Shown piece after piece: positions 1 to 6,594 of a stretch of 11,378 nucleotides of DNA. The DNA lies in contig JAQGPK010000202.1 in NCBI GenBank assembly GCA_028293095.1, positions 1 to 11,378 of the forward strand, written 5' to 3'. The notes under the pieces were generated by a model, which worked only from the letters and a program-made list of their open reading frames with translations, did no database searches and was not told the DNA's origin. This DNA comes from Chlamydiia bacterium (GTDB lineage: Bacteria; Chlamydiota; Chlamydiia; Chlamydiales; FEN-1388). A program made the translations under genes and the position numbers. The stretch's first letter is position 1; each line of letters starts with the position of its first letter.

Positions 1-41
1 TATTACTGTAAACATTCTCTTTCATAATCAAAAAATAACAA

Positions 42-69
42 TTGACAGGTTTAGAATAATTATTATATT
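42..69 (+). promoter_or_regulatory. Sigma70-type promoter for the glycosyltransferase gene
   Basis: A perfect -35 box TTGACA (42-47) is followed after 16 bp by TATATT (64-69), which matches the -10 consensus at five of six positions. The spacer is AT-rich, as is usual for chlamydial sigma66 promoters. The predicted transcription start is near 76, giving a leader of about 80 nt before the ATG at 157. The call rests on sequence match alone. Confidence 0.5.
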
Positions 70-156
70 GTGCGAAAAAATGAGTATATATACGGTAGAT
101 GAGTTTTTAAAATTACATAGAATAAAACTTATCTCTAATAAATTGGAATTATAATT

Positions 157-1755
157 ATGAAAAAGTTAATTTATACTTTTCTTCTCTTAATTACAAGTAT
201 TTCGCCTTTATTCGCCAGTGACGCTCTGTATGGAACATCCAGTGGGACTAAAAAGACAGATCGCTATTTTGCATTAAGAGATATTCGCATAGAAATGGCA
301 CGAAAAATTAATGATATTGAGAGAGTAAATGGTATTCTGAAGGCGTACACAAAATTATGGAATCAGGTGCGACTTACTCAAAAAGAGTGGGATTTGTTTG
401 AACAGTGGATGTGTGAGAAGTTATATTTTTTAGGAAGTAAGTATTATAATCATGACCTCGTTTATATAAAATTACCCTCCCTTACAAAAAATAGACAATT
501 CAAAGCAGCCTATAAACAGTTTATTGCCTCCATTGCGTCTCAGCCAATTGCCTCTTTAACAAACGGAAACAAAAAAAATATAACAATACTTTATAATGGC
601 TCTGCGGGGGGAGGTCATAAAGCACCAGCTGTAGCCCTTTGTCAACATTTTGAAAAAAATGGACATGTAGTCCAGCTGATAGATGTGGATACCTATATTA
701 ATCGTCGTTCTCCGAAAGTTGAAGGGCTTACAAGAGCGCAGATCTATGGAGAAATTTTTCAGAAACAAGGAAACCCCAGAAAGGCTCATAAACTTCGTTT
801 AAAAATAGAAGCGCGCCATATTCCTAAGAATAGGAAATTTATGGCTGATCTTAAAAAGGAGATTGTAAACTTTTCAGCAGACCATATTTTTGCAGTAGCT
901 CATCATCATCCGGAATACAGTTACCTCAGCTTTCAGTTAGGCGTCCCGATGACATTTGTGCATACTGATCATATTTTTAATAAAAGCTTGGTTCCGCTTG
1001 TGAAAGAACAAATGAAGTTAGAAAAGCATCTTCTGAATTTTACAGCACTATCAAATTATAAAAGTTTTTATAAAAATATTTACGAAGCTTTACGACTATC
1101 TCGTAAAGAGCTGCCGTCTTCTATACGCAAGCAAATGGCACGACTTGATTTTCCTGTGCGTCCAAGCTTCCATCCAGTAACGAATGAAAAAATGCAGCAG
1201 ATTCGTGAAGCTTTTGAAATTCCCTCTGATGCGATTGTCTGTAAGGTTGCCATGGGTCAAAATGGGGTAACACGTGAAATTCAGAAACTTATTAAGAGAA
1301 TGGTTGAAGAGGAGCGCATGCTTACTCAGCCTTTATATGTCTTTGTGGTCTGTGGAAAAAATGCGGAGTTAAAGAATATGTTGGAAGCATTTGTTAAAAA
1401 GCATGTTAAGAAAAATAGCTTTATTCGTATTGATATTCGCGGCTTTTTACATGAGCAAGAGATGGCACAGATTGATCAGATTTCAAACGTGTGGATTACG
1501 AAGCCAGGCGGCTCAACGAGTGCAGAGCTCGTGCAAACACAAAAACAGATGCTCTACGTCTACGCGCCAACACATTCATGGGAGCAGACAAATGCAGAGT
1601 ATTTAAAAAAGTTGAAGCTTGCAGAAGCTCTTTCTACAGACAAATCAATCATTAAACAGATTAAAAAGAGAAATGAGGCCTATACACGAGTGAATCCAAA
1701 TACGCTACCAGGTGCTGCTTGGCAAGAGCAAGCGCTACGTATTGTTAATAAATAA
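157..1755 (+). CDS. MGDG-synthase-like GT-B glycosyltransferase with signal peptide
   Basis: The 532-aa product resembles the monogalactosyldiacylglycerol synthase / MurG-like GT-B family, which moves a sugar from a nucleotide-sugar donor to a lipid or lipid-like acceptor. Residues 141-180 carry the MGDG-synthase N-terminal signature with SAGGGHKAPA at 149-158. VPMTFVHTDH (263-272) matches the family's Thr-Asp region. The donor-binding C-terminal half has ITKPGGSTSAEL (447-458) and a following EQTNAEYL (476-483). Residues 1-20 form a Sec-type signal: Lys-Lys, a hydrophobic core, and a plausible cleavage after LFA or FAS. About 120 residues without a recognised motif lie between the signal and the GT domain. 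GGA at 145-147 is a weak ribosome site for the ATG. The gene stands alone on the plus strand and converges on mpg with a 21-bp overlap. The odd point is export of a fold that needs a cytosolic donor; it may be membrane-anchored or have another role. The family call is good; the substrate is unknown. Confidence 0.8.
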   Translation: MKKLIYTFLLLITSISPLFASDALYGTSSGTKKTDRYFALRDIRIEMARKINDIERVNGILKAYTKLWNQVRLTQKEWDLFEQWMCEKLYFLGSKYYNHDLVYIKLPSLTKNRQFKAAYKQFIASIASQPIASLTNGNKKNITILYNGSAGGGHKAPAVALCQHFEKNGHVVQLIDVDTYINRRSPKVEGLTRAQIYGEIFQKQGNPRKAHKLRLKIEARHIPKNRKFMADLKKEIVNFSADHIFAVAHHHPEYSYLSFQLGVPMTFVHTDHIFNKSLVPLVKEQMKLEKHLLNFTALSNYKSFYKNIYEALRLSRKELPSSIRKQMARLDFPVRPSFHPVTNEKMQQIREAFEIPSDAIVCKVAMGQNGVTREIQKLIKRMVEEERMLTQPLYVFVVCGKNAELKNMLEAFVKKHVKKNSFIRIDIRGFLHEQEMAQIDQISNVWITKPGGSTSAELVQTQKQMLYVYAPTHSWEQTNAEYLKKLKLAEALSTDKSIIKQIKKRNEAYTRVNPNTLPGAAWQEQALRIVNK

Positions 1756-2313
1756 AGAGTCTTTGGGTGTTATACTCAATACCTTTTGAGCTGAAAGGCG
1801 AAAGCGCCAGGGTAGAAGAGCGTCAGCGCCGGCGTAGTCAATGCCCACTCGTGGGAGTGCCTCAATATCAGACGGATGAATGACGTGCCCCGAGTCTTCG
1901 AGCCAAATTGTTTCAGAGTCAAGCCTTATGCCGTTTATGAGTTGCGTAATACCCACAGCTTTGGAGACATTTCCTGGGCCGATGATCGGCTTTAGGCCCC
2001 CAGGAAGTAAAAGGCCACGAATTAAGATGGCATGAGGGCACTCTTTTGGGCCTGTCACAATGTTAAAGAGATGATGGATGCCATAACAGATATACACATA
2101 GGCATGGCCGCCTTCTAAGTACATCACCTCGTTTCTCTTTGTTCTTTTCATGTTATAGGAGTGAGAGGCTCTGTCTTCAGGACCTTTATAGCTTTCAGTT
2201 TCTGTAATCATTCCTTTTATCTTAGGAGTGCACAGCATTTTTCCAATTAGATCTCTTCCCAGAAAAAGAACATCTTCATTGAGATAGTAGTCGCGTCCAA
2301 TAGGTGGAACCAT
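1735..2313 (-). CDS. mpg: Alkyladenine (3-methyladenine) DNA glycosylase, AAG/MPG family
   Basis: This 192-aa enzyme should start base-excision repair by cutting alkylated or deaminated purines (3-methyladenine, hypoxanthine) from DNA, leaving an abasic site. The single AAG domain spans the protein. ETESY (38-42) contains Glu40, matching catalytic Glu125 of human AAG. Tyr42 and His51 match Tyr127 and His136 of the base-binding pocket. AYVYICYG (71-78) supplies Tyr74 and Tyr77, matching Tyr159 and the intercalating Tyr162; Asn84 matches Asn169. The C-terminal VGIDYAGADALLPWRF (156-171) is also typical. The length is normal for bacterial members. AGGAG lies five bases before the ATG and overlaps the stop region of the upstream 387-aa gene (9-nt gap), so the two are probably co-transcribed. 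The 3' end overlaps the convergent glycosyltransferase gene by 21 bp. No strong terminator is seen. Confidence 0.93.
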   Translation of the reverse strand: MVPPIGRDYYLNEDVLFLGRDLIGKMLCTPKIKGMITETESYKGPEDRASHSYNMKRTKRNEVMYLEGGHAYVYICYGIHHLFNIVTGPKECPHAILIRGLLLPGGLKPIIGPGNVSKAVGITQLINGIRLDSETIWLEDSGHVIHPSDIEALPRVGIDYAGADALLPWRFRLSAQKVLSITPKDSLFINNT

Positions 2314-2322
2314 TTTTCTCTC

Positions 2323-3486
2323 CTAACATTTAGGTTGAGTTACTGGATTTGAAGAGATAGGGTAAAATGTAAATCGGACTAAGAAAGGCTGCTTTTCAAT
2401 CGAATATCTATATGTAGAAATTTGTTTAAATAAATTTTCAAGTAAACTCTCTTGAGAAGAAAATTCATAGAATGTGGTTGTTAGAGGATCATAAATGCGA
2501 CAAAGCGGGCTTATTTGAATGCTGAACGCATGCCCTGCACTGCCATCTTGAGGATGTAGAGTAAGGAGAGTAAGAAGCGTTGGATGATTGCGGCGTGAAA
2601 TACGATAGGATAGTTCTTCAATAAAACTTTCTTTGTAGTCTGCATTCCAACTGTCTTCGTCTATTGTATAATGAAATGGCTGTTTTACAGTGTTTGGAAG
2701 TGAAAATTGCTGATTATGAAGAGTATGTGTAAGTCTTGTTATTTCTTCTACACGCGCATCTATTTGATTTTTTGGCACATCTTCTTTATTTACTAAGAGT
2801 GTGATGTTCTTTCTTAGTTTTTCCAGTAACTTAAAATAATAAATATTTTTCCAGTTTCGCTCTGTATACTGTTTCTGTAACAGGGTAGATGATAGGGCTA
2901 GCGAAGATGTACTCAGGAGATGGAGAATACTTAAGGCTTCACTTATACACGTTGTTTTTTCTTTCTCAACTTCTAGACAAAGAGGTTTAAGGATGCTTTC
3001 AATGGATTGAGGTTTAGGATAGGCTGCGCGTAATACTCTTCTAAGCCAATTGTAAGAGTCTTGCTGTTGTATATCTTGTATGAGCTCTTTTGTAATTTTT
3101 TCATGCGATAGCCCTTTCCGAATACCTCGTACACCCGCATAAAATAAGGATTCGTCTATTGTAAATTTCCGACAGGATTGAAAAGAAAAGAGTTCGATTT
3201 CCTCTTCTCTCTTGAGGGGTTTTCTGATATTAGTAATACAGTTTTCAACAAAAGTTGCGAGTAGCCCACTGAAAATACCTCGTGCAGCATGAATGGCGTA
3301 GGAACTAATTGATATGTGATGAGAAGTACTTTGAGATAAAAATGCGCTACTAAGAGTGCCGAAAAGGAATCCTAATACTACTGTTTTTACTTTGATTTGA
3401 ATGAGTGCTTTTCCGCTATTGCCCGCGAATAGAATAGTATGCGGATTGAGCGTCTTGGGAAACCATATAGTTCTGCAAAAATTCAT
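2323..3486 (-). CDS. Unrecognised protein; possible membrane-associated C58-like cysteine protease / effector
   Basis: I do not recognise this 387-aa protein as a named gene. The ATG at 3486 is preceded by GAAGG six bases upstream. The N-terminus lacks a Sec signal, but residues 34-50 and about 63-80 are hydrophobic and separated by a short polar Ser/His-rich loop, like the paired membrane segments of chlamydial inclusion membrane (Inc) proteins. The second segment is the weaker, with internal His and Arg. The middle (about 90-300) looks helical. The C-terminus has GHAFSIQ at 318-324 and CRIYDPLTTTFYEF at 329-342, placing His319 and Asp333 14 residues apart, as in the His-Asp pair of YopT/AvrPphB proteases. 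Cys180 in TTCISEALSILHLL (178-191) could be the nucleophile, 139 residues before His319. This reading is motif-level inference. The gene is followed after 9 nt by mpg and sits downstream of the V-ATPase operon beyond a hairpin. Its codons look more AT-rich than those of the atp genes. Confidence 0.7.
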   Translation of the reverse strand: MNFCRTIWFPKTLNPHTILFAGNSGKALIQIKVKTVVLGFLFGTLSSAFLSQSTSHHISISSYAIHAARGIFSGLLATFVENCITNIRKPLKREEEIELFSFQSCRKFTIDESLFYAGVRGIRKGLSHEKITKELIQDIQQQDSYNWLRRVLRAAYPKPQSIESILKPLCLEVEKEKTTCISEALSILHLLSTSSLALSSTLLQKQYTERNWKNIYYFKLLEKLRKNITLLVNKEDVPKNQIDARVEEITRLTHTLHNQQFSLPNTVKQPFHYTIDEDSWNADYKESFIEELSYRISRRNHPTLLTLLTLHPQDGSAGHAFSIQISPLCRIYDPLTTTFYEFSSQESLLENLFKQISTYRYSIEKQPFLVRFTFYPISSNPVTQPKC

Positions 3487-3536
3487 AATTAGCCTTCGTA
3501 TTCATAAATTTGATAATACTAGGTAAATAAACATAA

Positions 3537-3542
3537 ATTATA
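3537..3542 (-). promoter_or_regulatory. Candidate -10 box for the 387-aa protein / mpg transcript
   Basis: Read on the minus strand, a perfect TATAAT lies about 50 nt before the ATG at 3486 and follows the hairpin after atpK. No convincing -35 box is seen at 16-18 bp. It may start a separate transcript for the two-gene unit, but the AT-rich setting makes chance matches likely. Confidence 0.25.
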
Positions 3543-3575
3543 GGAGAAAGGGGATTTAAACGATACTGAAGATAG

Positions 3576-3606
3576 TAGTGCAGAATACAAAAAATATTCT
3601 GCACTA
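3576..3606 (-). terminator. Perfect 12-bp hairpin just after atpK
   Basis: TAGTGCAGAATA (3576-3587) and TATTCTGCACTA (3595-3606) are exact reverse complements around a 7-nt loop. The stem begins 10 nt beyond the atpK stop. In the minus-strand RNA the loop is UUUUUUG and the sequence after the stem is CUAUCUUCAG, so the U-tract expected of an intrinsic terminator is missing. It could be an imperfect terminator, an mRNA 3'-end stabiliser or a processing site at the end of the V-ATPase operon. Confidence 0.5.
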
Positions 3607-3616
3607 GCTCGAACTC

Positions 3617-4051
3617 TTAGATAATAAGAAGGCTAAAAACAAGAGCAAAGAGAGCAAAAGATTCAAGAATACCAACAGCTGCAAAGCACTTGCCATAGAC
3701 AGCCGGTTGTTTTACGGACGCTTGAATACCTGCCGCTGCTACCTTCCCTTGATAGATCGCAGACGCCGCAAAGGCAAGTCCTGCCAAAAGTCCTACAAAG
3801 ATACCGGCAATTGGGGAGAGCTCTCCACCTTTAATGCGTCCATACAGAAGGAGCATCAGGATAAAGCCGTAGATAGACTGGGAGGAAGGCGCTGCAGCCA
3901 TACCAATGAATTTACCATGACCCTCTTCTGTACGCGCCATAGCAGCATGGGAGGCAAGTCCTGCGGTATAGCAGCCTATTGAGCTACCGATAAGGCCAAG
4001 ACTAAGGGATAGCATCGGCCCTAGTTGATTGAGATATTCTAGATTTTCCAT
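3617..4051 (-). CDS. atpK: V-type ATPase subunit K (c-ring proteolipid)
   Basis: This 144-aa membrane protein forms the rotating c-ring that carries ions across the membrane. It has four hydrophobic helices, about residues 9-31, 47-70, 80-102 and 120-144, arranged as two fused hairpins. Glu130 in GILESFALF is the ion-binding carboxylate of the last helix; the matching first-hairpin position carries Gln58 in PSSQSIYGF instead, as in other V-type rings. Ser57, Gln58, Tyr61, Gln101 and Glu130 line up with the Na+ ligands Thr64, Gln65, Tyr68, Gln110 and Glu139 of Enterococcus hirae NtpK. The reading frame also allows a GTG at 4060, but AGGAG sits on that codon and is spaced 8 nt from the ATG at 4051, so the ATG is preferred. 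It is the last gene of the operon, about 11 nt after atpI, and is followed by a hairpin. Confidence 0.95.
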   Translation of the reverse strand: MENLEYLNQLGPMLSLSLGLIGSSIGCYTAGLASHAAMARTEEGHGKFIGMAAAPSSQSIYGFILMLLLYGRIKGGELSPIAGIFVGLLAGLAFAASAIYQGKVAAAGIQASVKQPAVYGKCFAAVGILESFALFALVFSLLII

Positions 4052-4059
4052 AAAAAGCA

Positions 4060-4064
4060 CTCCT
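4060..4064 (-). promoter_or_regulatory. Ribosome binding site that fixes the atpK start
   Basis: AGGAG on the minus strand lies 8 nt before the ATG at 4051 and overlaps both the atpI stop codon (4063-4065) and the in-frame GTG at 4060. That GTG would have no space for ribosome binding, so the protein should begin at 4051. The overlap with the atpI stop suggests translational coupling. Confidence 0.7.
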
Positions 4065-5970
4065 AGTCAAAAATGTGTAATTGTAAAGGTTTAAATTTTT
4101 TACCACCACCTTCGAATGAATAGTGGTACCACTCGAGGAAGTTAAGACGCAAGCCGTGAATCACTCCGCCCATAATGGAAAGAGCAATGTTCAATGTGTG
4201 AGCAAAGATAATAATGATAATGGCGATAAAGAGAGGGAGTTTTGAAGCCATATCATTAATGGTTGTAGAGACTATAGATCCTGCAAGGCCGAGGGCATAA
4301 ATACGAAGGTAGGAGAGAATGTCTGCAAGAATCTGAATCGAGGTCATGATTTCGAAAATTCCAAGAAGGCCATTTCGAAAAATCGCAGCGATAATGGCAA
4401 AGGCAACTCCACCACAAAGTAGCTGAAATCCAAATGCGGATCCTGTAACTGGATCAATATCGAATGCGAAGTGGATGAGAGAAGTTGCATGCAGCATTTG
4501 TGGAATAAACAGGTATCCGCCGATGATAAAAGCTATCCAGCCAGCGCCAATTGGATTTTTTCCGAGATAACGCAGGAGGCCAATGATCACATGTACAGCT
4601 CCGACAAAAATAGCAAGCTCGAGCATGATGATGCTTGTAAACTTATCGGCAGGATGTTCCATAACGGGTGCTTTATTACCCTCAGTGATAAATTCTTTAC
4701 CAGTTGTGCACTTCTTAAGAGCTGGTATTTTAGTTGTCCAGAACTGATAGGTCTCATCCTTTTTGGCAAGGTGGTAGTCAGCTTTCTTCTCAACGAGCCA
4801 GTTGATGAGGGAGTGGGCGCGAATAGGATTATCGGGAGCTAAGCTGATGGAGAAAAAGGAGCTCATTAGGAGTCCCCAGCAAATTGTTGTAACGCCAAGA
4901 ATCGTCATCAGTGTGAGAAAACGCTTACCGACGCCCTTTAGGTTTTTAATTTTGTATTTTAGAATCAGAGCAGAAAGTAAAAATATCAATCCATAGCCTG
5001 CATCGCCAACAATCATGGCAAAGAAGAAGGCGAAGGCAGAGAGTACCCAAACGGATGGGTCTTTATCTGTGCATGATGGGGTGTCAAAGATATGGACAAT
5101 ATCTTCACCTACTCGAGGCAGGCCCTGATTTTCGAGGTAAGTAGGGATATTTTCAGGATGTTCAATGAGAACCTCTTCTGAGTAGATGTTGAGTGTTGAA
5201 CATAGTGCTTGGAGCTCTACTTTTTTATTGATAGGCACCCATCCTTCAATCACGAAGAGAGTATTATCGAGCTGCATATTGATTGAGCTGTTTGCAAAAT
5301 CGTAGCTTGCTCTATTCAACTCTTGAACGAAGGCATAATGCATGAGCCAGTTATAGTGTGTCAGCTGCTGGAGGAGATTTTTCTTTGCGATAACAAGTGA
5401 CTTGAGAGTCTTTTCTTTCTCTTTGAGATATGAAAGCGGCTCTGTGATACGTATTTCAAGAAGGTCTGGATACTTGATCGGGTAGGCAGTGATGGCTATG
5501 AAGTAGTCGAGGCCATCTTGCGTTGCAATCAGAACGAGGTTCTCGTCATATCTTTCAAAGTTTTTATTACTCTTTGCGCAGTAAAAGTGAACTTTCCGAT
5601 TAGCGCTCTTTTCAATGAGTGCAATTTCCTCTAGCGAAAAGTTACCAAAGGGAGCGATCAGTTCAATTTCTTGCTCTACCTTTTTGATCTCATCTTCTGT
5701 CTGCTCAATGACTTTTTTTGTATTGAGGATTTCTTTGGCGACTGATTTTGCTAAAGGGAGATCTTTTTTAATTTTTTGCTCTTCTTGAGCGTATCCACGT
5801 AAGGTCTTAATGGCTTGAAGGTAGTCCTCTGCTTCAGGAGTAAGGGGGAGCTGTCTTTTGCCATGAGGATTGATGAACTCGACAATACCAATTTTTTGAG
5901 CTTCAGAGAAAAAGAGGCTTTGATCTCCCTTTGGGACTATGAAGAGAAATTTTTTAACATCGACTCTCAT
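4063..5970 (-). CDS. atpI: V-type ATPase subunit I (a subunit, stator and ion channel)
   Basis: This 635-aa protein joins the peripheral stalk to the c-ring and provides the ion half-channels. Residues 1-300 are the cytoplasmic arm, with charged helical stretches (about 50-105 and 180-220) and the family motif EGWVP (242-246). The C-terminal half has about seven or eight membrane helices, starting near 305 with VGDAGYG at 321-327. Arg556 in SYLRIYALGLAG matches the essential Arg735 of yeast Vph1, which faces the ring carboxylate. A hydrophilic loop of about 65 residues (378-442) separates two helices. The C-terminal GLRLNFLEWYHYSFEGGG is typical. The start overlaps the atpD stop by 4 nt (ATGA) and has GAAGG six bases upstream, so the two should be coupled. 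Confidence 0.96.
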   Translation of the reverse strand: MRVDVKKFLFIVPKGDQSLFFSEAQKIGIVEFINPHGKRQLPLTPEAEDYLQAIKTLRGYAQEEQKIKKDLPLAKSVAKEILNTKKVIEQTEDEIKKVEQEIELIAPFGNFSLEEIALIEKSANRKVHFYCAKSNKNFERYDENLVLIATQDGLDYFIAITAYPIKYPDLLEIRITEPLSYLKEKEKTLKSLVIAKKNLLQQLTHYNWLMHYAFVQELNRASYDFANSSINMQLDNTLFVIEGWVPINKKVELQALCSTLNIYSEEVLIEHPENIPTYLENQGLPRVGEDIVHIFDTPSCTDKDPSVWVLSAFAFFFAMIVGDAGYGLIFLLSALILKYKIKNLKGVGKRFLTLMTILGVTTICWGLLMSSFFSISLAPDNPIRAHSLINWLVEKKADYHLAKKDETYQFWTTKIPALKKCTTGKEFITEGNKAPVMEHPADKFTSIIMLELAIFVGAVHVIIGLLRYLGKNPIGAGWIAFIIGGYLFIPQMLHATSLIHFAFDIDPVTGSAFGFQLLCGGVAFAIIAAIFRNGLLGIFEIMTSIQILADILSYLRIYALGLAGSIVSTTINDMASKLPLFIAIIIIIFAHTLNIALSIMGGVIHGLRLNFLEWYHYSFEGGGKKFKPLQLHIFD

Positions 5971-6587
5971 GAGGTACCTTCAGCTATTTTTATAAGCTCA
6001 ATCTTTGCTTTGGCAACCTTTGCTTGTGCAACGGCAGCAAGTTGTTGATCGCCTAAAAATACTTTAATAGTTTTTATATTCTCATTACAGCGTGGAATCA
6101 GGATTTTTTCAAAGAGGTTCACGCGAATAGAGACCTCTCGAAGCTCCTTTTCGAGCGCCCGCTTCTTTTCCTCTTCAATAAGCGCTTGCGCTTGTATTTG
6201 ACTGAGCTCTCTTAAGCCCAGAAGGGCCCCTTCTAGCCAAATAGGCGTGTCAAAGAGATCGTAATTGAGATCCTGATAGGTCACACTATCAAAAACTGGA
6301 ACATCGCAGCCAGCAATATTCTCATAGTGCTTTTTGATCTCTTTGAAGTGAGCATATTCATATACATTAATAGAGAGCTTTTGAGCAAAAAGTGAGGCAT
6401 ACTCATCAACTGCAAGTTTCTTGGCATTTAAGAGTTCATCGAGTCTATGAAGCTCAACCCGCGCGTCATTCACTTGCGCTTGAAGGAGCGCTTTTTTGAG
6501 CTGCAAAGTTGGCAGATAGCGCAGCAGCTGATTCAGCTTATTTTGCTGCATCCTCAGTTCGTTTTTTGTTAGTTTTATCTCTGCCAT
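5967..6587 (-). CDS. atpD: V-type ATPase subunit D (central rotor shaft)
   Basis: This 206-aa subunit is predicted to form the long antiparallel coiled coil that turns inside the A3B3 head and couples ATP hydrolysis to c-ring rotation. Long charged helices lie at both ends, at about 5-70 and 130-200, around a compact middle. The C-terminal pattern RVNLFEKILIPR (155-166) with the following ENIKTIKVFLGDQQ is characteristic of the family, and the length is normal. The ATG lies 7 nt after the atpB stop and has no clear Shine-Dalgarno, so translation probably depends on coupling to atpB. The stop overlaps the atpI start by 4 nt. Confidence 0.94.
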   Translation of the reverse strand: MAEIKLTKNELRMQQNKLNQLLRYLPTLQLKKALLQAQVNDARVELHRLDELLNAKKLAVDEYASLFAQKLSINVYEYAHFKEIKKHYENIAGCDVPVFDSVTYQDLNYDLFDTPIWLEGALLGLRELSQIQAQALIEEEKKRALEKELREVSIRVNLFEKILIPRCNENIKTIKVFLGDQQLAAVAQAKVAKAKIELIKIAEGTS

Positions 6588-6594
6588 ATCAATA

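Noticed and set aside
1775..1790. CTCAA/TTGAG inverted repeat after the glycosyltransferase stop
   Set aside because: The stem is only 5 bp with a 6-nt loop and no T-tract, and it lies in mpg coding sequence; too weak to call a terminator.
3416..3604. 62-aa minus-strand open frame overlapping the start of the 387-aa gene
   Set aside because: It overlaps the better-supported gene in another frame, runs through the hairpin region, has no ribosome site and shows no family features.
4471..4842. 123-aa plus-strand open frame inside atpI
   Set aside because: It lies wholly antisense to a well-conserved gene and its sequence looks like a shadow of the atpI codons.
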